Below, one piece after another: positions 20,301 to 32,630 of a stretch of DNA of 64,000 nt; position 1 is the stretch's first letter; every line of letters begins with the position of its first letter. The position numbers were made by a program, and so were the translations under genes. The stretch is taken from positions 24,421,725 to 24,485,724 of the forward strand of contig OX419344.1 of NCBI GenBank assembly GCA_948470475.1, written 5' to 3'. Under the pieces are notes generated by a model. That model did not search any database. It was not told the DNA's origin and saw only the letters and a program-made list of their open reading frames with translations. Source of the DNA: Galaxea fascicularis (lineage: Eukaryota; Cnidaria; Anthozoa; Scleractinia; Euphylliidae).

Positions 20301-21875
20301 ACTTTCCCCCCGGCCCCTCCCCTGGTAAGTATTGCTTTTGTCTCCATACTCTTCTTGGTCCAACGTTTGCAAATTTCAGGGTGTAGTACAAAGGCGGAGA
20401 ATTTTGCTCTGCAGATATTGTTTACGTGTTTAATGTTCATGGCGTCGGTTTTTCGTTTCGATTTTCCAACTCAACAAAGGTAAAGTTAATAAGATGAAGA
20501 ACACGAGCTGCGAGAATTGAACTTTGAAATCTTCAGAGCAGCGAAAATGAACTTCGAGATATCGCAAAAGCAACTGTAAAGCTTATCACTGTGCGGTACC
20601 TGGGGCAGTAGTAATCGAGAATTGTTTGCCACAATATGATGGAAGAAGGAAGAATGAAGAAAATCGGCAAAAAAAAAAGGAAACAGGAGAAAGAGTTTCT
20701 AGCCAAAAATCCAAATTCTGACAAGCAACGCATTTGATTTATGAGCAACATATGATCGATTTAAGCACGTACGTAATGAAGTATTTTTGAAGACGCTCTT
20801 TTCATGGTGAACGCTCGATTGTAAATATGATCTTGTTTAGAAAGGCTATATACCTTGGCTTAAACGATCAGTACAACACTTTGTCAACATTTGACAAAAA
20901 CACAAGGACCACAAGCATACAAATATTTTTCACTGTGAGGATATAATTTGGTCTGACAAGCAGCTATAACAGCTAATCTGTTCGAACAACAAAACATTTG
21001 GAAAGTCAAGTTAATTGTAGCACAAAGCATAAATAGATGGATTGAATATCTCACCTTACAAAGCAAAAGTTTTGTGCCGGACCCCGAATCGCTCAAAAAC
21101 ATTGTGACTGTAAAGCGTGACTAATTTCCCTCAGGACTTTCACAAAATAATGTGATATTATCTCGCATTCAGAATAGTCGGAAATTTTATTACGACCAAA
21201 AACGTTTATAAAACTAACTTGAAATGAGCCGTCGTCGACCAGTAAGAAACTTTAACTTGCCTGTTACACTTCTTAACAAACCGATCACATTTGAATATTA
21301 TTTTTATAGTCCGTGTACAAATTTGCATATTTGTACTCCATTGCCGGTTCAAATTACTTACGTCTGTCATTTTCGTCTAATGTAATGCTTCTGGCGCCTG
21401 TCAATCAACTGCGTCATTTTACGGAAAATATTTACGCGCAAACGGTTCTTTTACCAAGAGGTGTGACTGAAAAGGATGTGCTTCCACAAAACACAAACGA
21501 ATCTACAGGTTTCTTGCAAATATCTTTTTAGAACATAAAGTTGTTGTAAATTCAAAGTGTTGTTATGTTCCTCATCCATGAGCTGCCTCATAGGAGCCTT
21601 TGATTTAGCAAGCAGGAGGTGAGAACAAACGCTTTTCCTCAGCTTGGTGCCAGCCAAGGAAGATTTCTTTCACCTGTTTTCCTCTTTTCATCTACTACTA
21701 ACTTGCTCAACAATAATACTGATGATTATACGGGATGGATAGACAAAAAACCTAAACATTCAAAGAGGATACAACGCTTACTTGTCTGCGCTGCACGGAG
21801 CGTCTTTGACGTCGCAAGAATTCTTTGGCCCTGGTGATGGCGTCTCCTTCCAGTGCAATTCTACTCATTAAATCG
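17164..21875 (-). CDS. CEP164: CEP164, last seven exons; 5' part not in window
   Basis: Centrosomal protein of 164 kDa, a distal-appendage component of the mother centriole needed for basal-body docking and ciliogenesis. Exons on the - strand, in transcript order: 21875-21782, 19829-19764, 19412-19356, 19041-18931, 18737-18169, 17799-17699, 17357-17164, about 396 residues. Phases agree at every join (2, 0, 0, 0, 0, 2, 1). The match to the vertebrate C-terminus is clear: AKEFLRRQRRSVQRRQ then AALEHARKEW; ILEDVRTRLDEEEAEL; GHELLRQKEERLKVMENAL; a Ser/Asp run; LQQINGDLARILTLL; ESQLERKWKSYFG; ERLQSHAEWLRNFRRD. The N-terminal WW domain and central coiled coils (about 1000 residues) are absent. The final 18 residues after GLEERV do not resemble the usual tail, so the 3' end may be mis-called or use another exon. 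Confidence 0.88.
17871..18030. mobile_element. MITE-like element with gcctgcaaataa termini
   Basis: The left end ggcctgcaaataattgttgt and right end (inverted) agcctgcaaataacagtc form terminal inverted repeats. Inside are many ggtcag/ctgacc/ggccag words in both orientations, which can fold into several stems. It lies in the CEP164 intron between exons 18169-18737 and 17699-17799. It has no coding capacity. Confidence 0.65.
18169..18737 (-). other. CEP164: Large CEP164 exon, disordered Ser/Pro/Arg region
   Basis: 569 bp, starting in phase 0 after acceptor catttag and ending AATTT before gtaagt. It encodes Ser/Asp/Arg-rich sequence (DDDDSSGISSSDYGD), a conserved short helix HYSLQQINGDLARILTLLN, then a Pro/Tyr/Gln-rich disordered tail. 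The helix corresponds to the QISSQLSSVLSIL helix of vertebrate CEP164. Confidence 0.85.
19668..19722 (+). repeat. (GATT)/(GACT)n microsatellite
   Basis: Runs of gattgattgactgact with degenerate gtctgcctgcctg on the right side, in a CEP164 intron. Confidence 0.7.
20008..20132. mobile_element. Fold-back element, arms about 45 bp
   Basis: The arm tcttattaaccaagcttgct...accgggagaatatcgg (20008-20055) is inverted at about 20090-20132 (ccgatattctcccggtac...ggttaataaga). The central 35 bp itself pairs (ggacctcgctgcgctcggtcc). GC-rich core and AT-rich ends; non-coding; in a CEP164 intron. Confidence 0.78.
20222..20282 (+). repeat. (TCAC)n-rich microsatellite
   Basis: Imperfect cactcactcactcg runs interrupted by ggggat and cgttc, ending in a gattgattctgatt segment. 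Confidence 0.6.
20283..21781 (-). other. CEP164 intron, no gene recognised
   Basis: The remaining 1.5 kb of the intron between exons 21782-21875 and 19764-19829 is AT-rich, has an A8-9 run near 20670, and holds only short unrelated open frames on both strands. Confidence 0.5.
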
Positions 21876-21959
21876 CTAAAACGTAAACAACACAAAATAA
21901 AACTCTATTCAAGCTTTGTTGTTATTTCTTGTGAGCCGAGCGTCTGAAGAACAGTTTTA

Positions 21960-22131
21960 TATTTAGCCATGTCTATAAGATGTAGACAAGCTTTCTTCTT
22001 TTAGAAAGACAAAGTTGTAAATATTTTATATCTTTCTTTTTTTTCATCAGTTTTTGTAAATATTCCGTAATTCAGCCTATGGCTGCAAGGTGTTTATAAT
22101 AAAGTATCTATCTATCTATCTATCTATCTAC
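21960..22131 (+). mobile_element. Probable 3' tail of a dead non-LTR retrotransposon with (TCTA)n end
   Basis: The sequence tttgtaaatattccgtaatt, a cagcctatggctgcaaggtg block and ttataataaag are followed directly by tctatctatctatctatcta. A short non-coding segment ending in a polyadenylation-like aataaag plus a 4 bp microsatellite tail is typical of CR1/L2-like 3' ends. No reverse transcriptase is present. The left boundary is approximate. Confidence 0.45.
22106..22131 (+). repeat. (TATC)n microsatellite
   Basis: About six perfect tatc units forming the tail described for 21960-22131. Confidence 0.85.
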
Positions 22132-22339
22132 CTATTATATGCAGTCTTAGTTCAAGTAGCCTTCCTTGAATAGTTAACTGAAGGCATTTGTTATTATTGT
22201 TATAAAATAAAGTTAATACACCTTTTTCCAAAATGGCTTCTATTGTAATATTCTCTTGTTTTTATTCAAATCAGCCCTTGTTACCTCGTGCAAAATAAAA
22301 CATTCTTTGAAATTTGTTCTTAAGAATGAGGAAAAAAGG

Positions 22340-22467
22340 TGATTATTCAAACAATAGAAAATGGTCAATGAGCAAAATCGATGCTGGGTATAAAGAAGGG
22401 AATCAGATAAACATGTGCTCCAAGTTACAAGGTTAGAGCTCTTATATTGACCGAGAAAATCGCCTAT
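22340..22467 (+). repeat. Truncated first monomer at the array edge
   Basis: The first unit is only about 127 bp: it jumps from caaaatcga straight to tgctgggtataaag, lacking about 76 bp of the monomer middle. The flanking sequence to the left shows no similarity to the monomer, so the left junction of the satellite is at about 22340. Confidence 0.85.
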
Positions 22468-25400
22468 GATTATTCAAACAATAGAAATTGGTCAATGAGC
22501 AAAATCGAGCAAAATTCAAATACCATTGTTTCAATGTTCATATGGTCATTTCTCTTTGAAAATGAGGAGTTTTGTGGATTTTTTTGCTGGGTATAAAGAA
22601 GGCAATGAGATAAACATGTGCTCCACGTTACAAGGCTAGAGCTCTTATATTGACCGAGAAAATCGCCTATGATTATTCAAACAATACAAATTGGTCAATG
22701 AGCAAAATCGAGCAAAATTCAAATACCATTGTTTCAATGTTCATATGGTCATTTCTCTTTCAAAATGAGGAGTTTTGTGGATTTTATTGCTAGGTATAAA
22801 GAAGGGAATCAGATAAACATGTGCTCCAAGTTACAAGGTTAGAGCTCTTATATTGACCGAGAAAATCGCCTATGATTATTCAAACAATACAAATTGGTCA
22901 ATGAGCAAAATCGAGCAAAATTCAAATACCATTGTTTCAATGTTCATATGGTCATTTCTCTTTCAAAATGAGGAGTTTTGTGGATTTTATTGCTAGGTAT
23001 AAAGAAGGGAATCAGATAAACATGTGCTCCAAGTTACAAGGTTAGAGCTCTTATATTGACCGAGAAAATCGCCTATGATTATTCAAACAATACAAATTGG
23101 TCAATGAGCAAAATCGAGCAAAATTCAAATACCATTGTTTCAATGTTCATATGGTCATTTCTCTTTCAAAATGAGGAGTTTTGTGGATTTTATTGCTAGG
23201 TATAAAGAAGGGAATCAGATAAACATGTGCTCCAAGTTACAACGCTAGAGCTCTTATATTGACCGAGACAATAGCCTATGATTATTCAAACAATAGAAAT
23301 TGGTCAATGAGCAAAATCGAGCAAAATTCAAATACCATTGTTTCAATGTTCATATGGTCATTTCTCTTTCAAAATGAGGAGTTTTGTAGATTTTTTTGCT
23401 GGGTATAAAGAAGGGAATCAGATAAACATGTGCTCCAAGTTACAAGGTTAGAGCTCTTATATTGACCGAGACAATCGCCTATGAGTATTCAAACAATAGA
23501 AATTGGTCACTGAGCAAAATCGAGCAAAATTCAAATACCATTGTTTCAATGTTCATATGGTCATTTCTCTTTCAAAATGAGGAGTTTTGTGGATTTTTTT
23601 GCTGGGTAAAAAGAAGGGAATCAGATAAACATGTGCTCCAAGTTACAAGGTTAGAGCTCTTATATTGACCGAGAAAATCGCCTATGATTATTCAAACAAT
23701 ACAAATTGGTCAATGAGCAAAATCGAGCAAAATTCAAATACCATTGTTTCAATGTTCATATGGTCATTTCTCTTTCAAAATGAGGAGTTTTGTGGATTTT
23801 TTTGCTGGGTATAAAGAAGGGAATCAGATAAACATGTGCTCCAAGTTACAAGGTTAGAGCTCTTATATTGACCGAGAAAATCGCCTATGATTATTCAAAC
23901 AATAGAAATTGGTCAATGAGCAAAATCGAGTAAAATTCAAATACCATTGTTTCAATGTTCATATCGTCATTTCTCTTTCAAAATGAGGAGTTTTGTGGAT
24001 TTTTTTGCTGGGTATAAAGAAGGGAATCAGATAAACATGTGCTCCAAGTTACAAGGCTAAAGCTCTTATATTGACCGAGAAAATCGCCTATGAATAGAAA
24101 TTGGTCAATGAGCAAAATCGAGCAAAATCGAGCAAAATTCAAATACCATTGTTTCAATGTTCATATGGTCATTTCTCTTTCAAAATGAGGAGTTTTGTCG
24201 ATTTTTTTGCTGGGTATAAAGAAGGGAATCAGATAAACATGTGCTCCAAGTTACAAGGTTAGAGGTCTTATATCGACCGAGAAAATCGCCTATGATTATT
24301 CAAACAATAGAAATTGGTCAATGAGCAAAATCGAGCAAAATTCAAATACCATTGCTTCAATGTTCATATGGTCATTTCTCTTTCAAAATGAGGAGTTTTG
24401 TAGATTGTTTTGCTGGGTATAAAGAAGGGAATCAGATAAACATATGCTCCAAGTTACATGACTAGAGCTCTTATATTGACCGAGACAATAGCCCATGATT
24501 ATTTAAACAATAGAAATTGGTCAATGAGCAAAATCGAGCAACATTCAAATACCATTGTTTCAATGTTCATATGGTCATTTCTCTTTCAAAATGAGGAGTT
24601 TTGTGGATTTTTTTGCTGGGTATAAAGAAGGGAATCAGATAAACATGTGCTCCAAGTTACAAGGCTAGAGCTCTTATATTGACCGAGACAATAGCCTATG
24701 ATTATTCAAACAATAGAAATTGGTCAATGAACAAAATCGAGCAAAATTCAAATACCACTGTTTCAATGTTCATATGGTCATTTCTCTTTCAAAATAAGGA
24801 GTTTTGTGGATTTTTTTGCTGGGTATAAAGAAGGAAATGAGATAAAAGAGCGCTACAAGTAACAAGGTTAGAGCTCTTATATTGACCGAGAAAATCGCCT
24901 ATGATTATTCAAACCATAGAAATTGGTCAATGAGCAAAATCGAGCAAAATTCAAATACCATTGTTTCAATGTTTATATGGTCATTTCTCTTTCAAAATGA
25001 GGAGTTTTGTGGATTTTTTTGCTGGGTATAAAGAAGGGAATCAGATAAACATGTGCTCCAAGATACAAGGCTAAAGCTCTTATACTGACCGAGACAATCG
25101 CCTATGATTATTCAAACAATAGAAATTGGTCAATGAGCAAAATCGAGCAAAATTCAAATACTATTGTTTCAATGTTCATATGGTCAGTTCTCTTTGAAAA
25201 TGAGGAGTTTTGTGGATTTTTTTGCTGGGTATAAAGAAGGGAATCAGATAAACAAGTGCTTCAAGTTACAAGGTTAGAGCTCTTATATTGACCGAGACAA
25301 TCGCCTATGATTATTCAAACAATAGAAATTGGTCAATGAGCAAAATCGAGCAAAATTCAAAATGCCATTGTTTCAATGTTCATATGGTCAGTTCTCTTTG

Positions 25401-28400
25401 AAAATGAGGAGTTTTGTCGATTTTTTTGCTGGGTATAAAGAAGGGAATCAGATAAACATGTGCTCCAAGTTACAAGGCTACAGCTCTTATATTGACCGCG
25501 AAAATCGCCTATGATTATTCAAACAATAGAAATTGGTCAATGAGCAAAATCGAGCAAAATTCAAATACCATTGTTTCAATCTTCATATGGTCATTTCTCT
25601 TTCAAAATAAGGAGTTTTGTGGATTTTTTTGCTGGGTATAACGAAGGGAATCAGATAAACATGTGCTCCAAGTTACAAGGTTAGAGCTCTTATATTGACC
25701 GAGACAATCGCCTATGATTATTCAAACATTAGAAATTGGTCAATGAGCAAAATCGAGCAAAATTCAAATACCATTGTTTCAATGTTCATATGGTCATTTC
25801 TCTTTGAAAATGAGGAGTTTTGTGGATTTTTTTGCTGGGTATAAAGAAGGGAATCAGATAAACATGTGCTCCAAGTTACAAGACTAGAGCTCTTATATTG
25901 ACCGAGACAATCGCCTATGATTATTCAAACAATAGAAATTGGTCAATGAGCAAAATCGAGCAAAATTCAAATACCATTGTTTCAATGTTCATATGGTCAG
26001 TTCTCTTTGAAAATGAGGAGTTTTGTGGATTTTTTTGCTGGGTATAAAGAAGGGAATCAGATAAACAAGTGCTTCAAGTTACAAGGTTAGAGCTCTTATA
26101 TTGACCGAGACAATCGCCTATGATTATTCAAACAATAGAAATTGGTCAATGAGCAAAATCGAGCAAAATTCAAATACCATTGTTTCAATGTTCATATGGT
26201 CATTTCTCTTTCAAAATGAGGAGTTTTGTGGATTTTTTTGCTGGGTATAAAGAAGGGAATCAGATAAACATGTGCTCCAAGTTACAAGGTTAGAGCTCTT
26301 ATATTGACCGAGACAATCGCCTATGATTATTCAAACAATACAAATTGGTCAATGAACAAAATCGAGCAAAATTCAAATACCATTGTTTCAATGTTCATAT
26401 GGTCATTTCTCTTTGAAAATGAGGAGTTTTGTGGATTTTTTTGCTGGGTATAAAGAAGGGAATCAGATAAACAAGTGCTCCAAGTTACAAGGCTAGAGCT
26501 CTTATATTGACCGAGAAAATCGCCTATGATTATTCAAACAATAGAAATTGGTCAATGAGCAAAATCGAGCAAAATTCAAATACCATTGTTTCAATGTTCA
26601 TATGGTCATTTCTCTTTCAAAATGAGGAGTTTTGTGGATTTTTTTTGCTGGGTATAAAGAAGGGAATCAGATAAACATGTGCTCCAAGTTACAAGGCTAG
26701 CGCTCTACTATTGACCGAGAAAATCGCCTATGAATAGAAATTGGTCAATGAGCAAAATCGAGCAAAATTCAAATACCATTGTTTCAATGTTCATATGGTC
26801 ATTTCTCTTTCAAAATGAGGAGTTTTGTCGATTTTTTTGCTGGGTATAAAGAAGGGAATCAGATAAACATGTGCTTCAAGTTACAAGGCTAGAGCTCTTA
26901 TATTGACCGAGACAATAGCCTATGATTATTCAAACAATAGAAATTGGTCAATGAACAAAATCGAGCAAAATTCAAATACCACTGTTTCAATGTTCATATG
27001 GTCATTTCTCTTTCAAAATAAGGCGTTTTGTGGATTTTTTTGCTGGGTATAAAGAAGGAAATGAGATAAACAAGTGCTCCAAGTAACAAGGTTAGAGCTC
27101 TTATATTGACCGAGAAAATCGCCTATGATTATTCAAACCATAGAAATTGGTCAATGAGCAAAATCGAGCAAAATTCAAATACCATTGTTTCAATGTTTAT
27201 ATGGTCATTTCTCTTTCAAAATGAGGAGTTTTGTGGATTTTTTTGCTGGGTATAAAGAAGGGAATCAGATAAACATGTGCTCCAAGTTACAAGGTTAGAG
27301 CTCTTATATTGACCGAGAAAATCGCCTATGATTATTCAAACAATAGAAATTGGTCAATGAGCAAAATCGAGAAAAATTCAAATACCATTGTTTCAATGTT
27401 CATATGGTCATTTCTCTTTGAAAATGAGGAGTTTTGTGGATTTTTTTGCTGGGTATAAAGAAGGGAATCAGATAAACATGTGCTCCAAGTTACAAGGTTA
27501 GAGCTCTTATATTGACCGAGAGAATCGCCTATGATTATTCAAACAATAGAAATTGGTCAATGAGCAAAATCGAGCAAAATTCAAATACCATTGTTTCAAT
27601 GTTCATATGGTCATTTCTCTTTGAAAATGAGGAGTTTTGTGGATTTTTTTGCTGGGTATAAAGAAGGGAATCAGATAAACATGTGCTCCAAGTTACAAGG
27701 TTAGAGCTCTTATATTGACCGAGAGAATCGCCTATGATTATTCAAACATTAGAAATTGGTCAATGGGCAAAATCGAGCAAAATTCAAATACCATTGTTTC
27801 AATGTTCATATGGTCATTTCTCTTTGAAAATGAGGAGTTTTGTGGATTTTTTTGCTGGGTATAAAGAAGGGAACCAGATAAACATGTGCTCCAAGTTACA
27901 AGACTAGAGCTCTTATATTGACCGAGACAATAGCCTATGATTATTCAAACAATAGAAATTGGTCAATGAGCAAAATCGAGCAAAATTCAACTACCATTGT
28001 TTCAATGTTCATATGGTCATTTCTCTTTGAAAATGAGGAGTTTTGTGGATTTTTTTGCTGGGTATAAAGAAGGGAATCAGATAAACATGTGCTCCAAGTT
28101 ACAGGGCTAGAGCTCTTATATTGACCGAGAAAATCGCCTATGATTATTCAAACAATAGAAATTGGTCAATGAGAAAAATCGAGCAAAATTCAAATACCAT
28201 TGTTTCAATGTTCATATGGTCATTTCTCTTTCAAAATGAGGAGTTTTGTGAATTTTTTTGCTGGGTATAAAGAAGGCAATGAGATAAACATGTGCTCCAA
28301 GTTACAAAGCTAGAGCTCTTATATTGACCGAGACAATCGCCTATGATTATTCAAACAATAGAAATTGGTCAATGAGCAAAATCGAGCAAAATTCAAATAC

Positions 28401-31090
28401 CATTGTTTCAATGTTCATATGGTCAGTTCTCTTTGAAAATGAGGAGTTTTGTGGATTTTTTTGCTGGGTATAAAGAAAGGAATAAGATAAACAAGTGCTT
28501 CAAGTTACAAGGTTAGAGCTCTTATATTGACCGAGACAATCGCCTATGATTATTCAAACAATAGAAATTGGTCAATGAGCAAAATCGAGCAAAATTCAAA
28601 ATGCCATTGTTTCAATGTTAATATGGTCAGTTCTCTTTGAAAATGAGGAGTTTTGTCGATTTTTTTGCTGGGTATAAAGAAGGGAATCAGATAAACATGT
28701 GCTCCAAGTTACAAGGCTACAGCTCTTATATTGACCGAGACAATCGCCTATGATTATTCAAACAATAGAAATTGGTCAATGAGCAAAATCGAGCAAAATT
28801 CAAATACCATTGTTTCAATGTTCATATGGTCATTTCTCTTTCAAAATAACGAGTTTTGTGGATTTGTTTGCTGGGTATAAAGAAGGAAATGAGAAAAAGA
28901 AGTGCTCCAAGTAACAAGGTTAGAGCTCTTATATTGACCGAGAAAATCGCCTATGATTATTCAAACAATAGAAATTGGTCAATGAGCAAAATCGAGCAAA
29001 ATTCAAATACCATTGTTTCAATGTTCATATGGTCATTTCTCTTTGAAAATGACGAGTTTTGCGGATTTTTTTGGTGGGTATAAAGAGGGGAATCAGATAA
29101 ACATGTGCTCCAAGTTACAAAACTAGAGCTCTTATATTGACCGAGACAATAGCCTATGATTATTCAAACAATAGAAATTGGTCAATGAGCAAAATCGAGC
29201 AAAATTCAAATACCATTGTTTCAATGTTCATATGGTCATTTCTCTTTGAAAATGAGGAGTTTTGTGGATTTTTTTGCTGGGTATAAAGAAGGGAATCAGA
29301 TAAACATGTGCTCCAAGTTACAAGGTTAGAGCTCTTATATTGACCGAGACAATCGCCTATGATTATTCAAACATTAGAAATTGGTCAATGAGCAAAATCG
29401 AGCAAAATTCAAATACCATTGTTTCAATGTTCATATGGTCATTTCTCTTTGAAAATGAGGAGTTTTGTGGATTTTTTTGCTGGGTATAAAGAAGGGAATC
29501 AGATAAACATGTGCTCCAAGTTACAAGACTAGAGCTCTTATATTGACCGAGACAATAGCCTATGATTATTCAAACAATAGAAATTGGTCAATGAGCAAAA
29601 TCGAGCAAAATTCAAATACCATTGTTTCAATGTTCATATGGTCATTTCTCTTTGAAAATGAGGAGTTTTGTGGATTTTTTTGCTTGGTATAAAGAAGGGA
29701 ATAAGATAAACATGTGCTCCAAGTTACAAGGCTAGAGCTCTTATATTGACCGAGAAAATCGCCTATGATTATTCAAACAATAGAAATTGGTCAATGAGCA
29801 AAATCGAGCAAAATTCAAATACCATTGTTTCAATGTTCATATGGTCATTTCTCTTTCAAAATGAGGAGTTTTGTGGATTTTTTTGCTGGGTATAAAGAAG
29901 GCAATGAGATAAAAATGTGCTCCAAGTTACAAAGCTAGAGCTCTTATATTGAACGAGACAATCGCCTATGATTATTCAAACAATAGAAATTGGTCAATGA
30001 GCAAAATCGAGCAAAATTCAAATACCATTGTTTCAATGTTCATATGGTCAGTTCTCTTTGAAAGTGAGGAGTTTTGTGGATTTTTTTGCTGGGTATAAAG
30101 AAGGGACTCAGATAAACAAGTGCTTCAAGTTACAAGGTTAGAGCTCTTATATTGACCGAGACAATCGCCTATGATTATTCAAACAATAGAAATTGGTCAA
30201 TGAGCAAAATCGAGCAAAATTCAAATACCATTGTTTCAATGTTCATATGGTCATTTCTCTTTCAAAATGAGGAGTTTTGTGGATTTTTTTGCTGGGTATA
30301 AAGAAGGCAATGAGATAAACATGTGCTCCAAGTTACAAAGCTAGAGCTCTTATATTGACCGAGACAATCGCCTATGATTATTCAAACAATAGAAATTGGT
30401 CAATGAGCAAAATCGAGCAAAATTCAAATACCATTGTTTCAATGTTCATATGGCCAGTTCTCTTTGAAAGTGAGGAGTTTTGTGGATTTTTTTGCTGGGT
30501 ATAAAGAAGGGAATCAGATAAACAAGTGCTTCAAGTTACAAGGTTAGAGCTCTTATATTGACCGAGAAAATCGCCTATGATTATTCAAACAATAGAAATT
30601 GGTCAATGAGCAAAATCGAGCAAAATTCAAATACCATTGTTTCAATGTTCATATGGTCATTTCTCTTTCAAAATGAGGAGTTTTGTCGATTTTTTTGCTG
30701 GGTATAAAGAAGGGAATCAGATAAACATGTGCTCCAAGTTACAAGGCTACAGCTCTTATATTGACCGAGACAATCGCCTATGATTATTCAAACAATAGAA
30801 ATTGGTCAATGAGCAAAATCGAGCAAAATTCAAAATGCCATTGTTTCAATGTTCATATCGTCAGTTCTCTTTGAAAATGAGGAGTTTTGTCGATTTTTTT
30901 GCTGGGTATAAAGAAGGGAATAAGATAAACATGTGCTCCAAGTTACAAGGCTACAGCTCTTATATTGACCGAGACAATCGCCTATGATTATTCAAACAAT
31001 AGAAATTGGTCAATGAGGAAAATCGAGCAAAATTCAAATACCATTGTTTCAATGTTCATATGGTCATTTCTCTTTCAAAATGAGGAGTTT
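22468..31090 (+). repeat. Left, divergent domain of the satellite
   Basis: Monomers here differ from neighbours by many private substitutions and small indels (for example units at 24091 and 26731 both lack ttattcaaaca after cctatga; the unit at about 24116 duplicates aaaatcgagc). A block near 24.8-25.0 kb recurs at 27.0-27.2 kb (offset 2224 bp) with shared private variants aaaataagg and aaaccatag. No strict higher-order period is visible. Confidence 0.75.
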
Positions 31091-32630
31091 TGTGGATTTG
31101 TTTGCTGGGTATAAAGAAGGAAATGAGAAAAAGAAGTGCTCCAAGTAACAAGGTTAGAGCTCTTATATTGACCGAGAAAATCGCCTATGATTATTCAAAC
31201 AATAGAAATTGGTCAATGAGCAAAATCGAGCAAAATTCAAATACCATTGTTTCAATGTTCATATGGTCATTTCTCTTTCAAAATGAGGAGTTTTGTGGAT
31301 TTGTTTGCTGGGTATAAAGAAGGAAATGAGAAAAAGAAGTGCTCCAAGTAACAAGGTTAGAGCTCTTATATTGACCGAGAAAATCGCCTATGATTATTCA
31401 AACAATAGAAATTGGTCAATGAGCAAAATCGAGCAAAATTCAAATACCATTGTTTCAATGTTCATATGGTCATTTCTCTTTCAAAATGAGGAGTTTTGTG
31501 GAGTTTTTTGCTGGATATAAAGAAGGGAATCAGATAAACATGTGCTCCAAGTTACAAGGCTGGAGCTGTAATATTGACCGAGAAAATCGCCTATGATTAT
31601 TCAAACAATAGAAATTGGTCAATGAGCAAAATCGAGCAAAATTCAAATACCATTGTTTCAATGTTCATATGGTCATTTCTCTTATATTGACCAAGACAAT
31701 CGCCTATGATTATTCAAACAATAGAAAGTGGTCAATGAGCAAAATCGAGCAAAATTCAAATACCATTGTTTCAATGTTCATATGGTCATTTCTCTTTCAA
31801 AATGAGGAGTTTTGTGGATTTGTTTGCTGGGTATAAAGAAGGAAATGAGAAAAAGAAGTGCTCCAAGTAACAAGGTTAGAGCTCTTATATTGACCGAGAA
31901 AATCGCCTATGATTATTCAAACAATAGAAATTGGTCAATGAGCAAAATCGAGCAAAATTCAAATACCATTGTTTCAATGTTCATATGGTCATTTCTCTTT
32001 CAAAATGAGGAGTTTTGTGGATTTTTTTGCTGGATATAAAGAAGGGAATCAGATAAACATGTGCTCCAAGTTACAAGGCTAGAGCTGTAATATTGACCGA
32101 GAAAATCGCCTATGATTATTCAAAAAATAGAAATTGGTCAATGAGCAAAATCGAGCAAAATTCAAATACCATTGTTTCAATGTTCATATGGTCATTTCTC
32201 TTATATTGACCAAGACAATCGCCTATGATTATTCAAACAATAGAAAGTGGTCAATGAGCAAAATCGAGCAAAATTCAAATACCATTGTTTCAATGTTCAT
32301 ATGGTCATTTCTCTTTCAAAATGAGGAGTTTTGTGGATTTGTTTGCTGGGTATAAAGAAGGAAATGAGAAAAAGAAGTGCTCCAAGTAACAAGGTTAGAG
32401 CTCTTATATTGACCGAGAAAATCGCCTATGATTATTCAAACAATAGAAATTGGTCAATGAGCAAAATCGAGCAAAATTCAAATACCATTGTTTCAATGTT
32501 CATATGGTCATTTCTCTTTCAAAATGAGGAGTTTTGTGGATTTTTTTGCTGGATATAAAGAAGGGAATCAGATAAACATGTGCTCCAAGTTACAAGGCTA
32601 GAGCTGTAATATTGACCGACCCATTGTTTC
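31090..32630 (+). repeat. Compound 519 bp repeat block, copy 1
   Basis: From 31293 the pattern recurs every 519 bp (31293, 31812, 32331): two 203 bp monomers plus one shortened 113 bp monomer in which gtcatttctctt jumps to atattgaccaagac. Private variants are ggatttgtttgctggg, gagaaaaagaagtgctcc, ctgtaatattgacc and gaaagtggtcaatg. It ends at a second deletion, where attgaccgac is fused to ccattgtttc (32611-32630). Confidence 0.85.
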
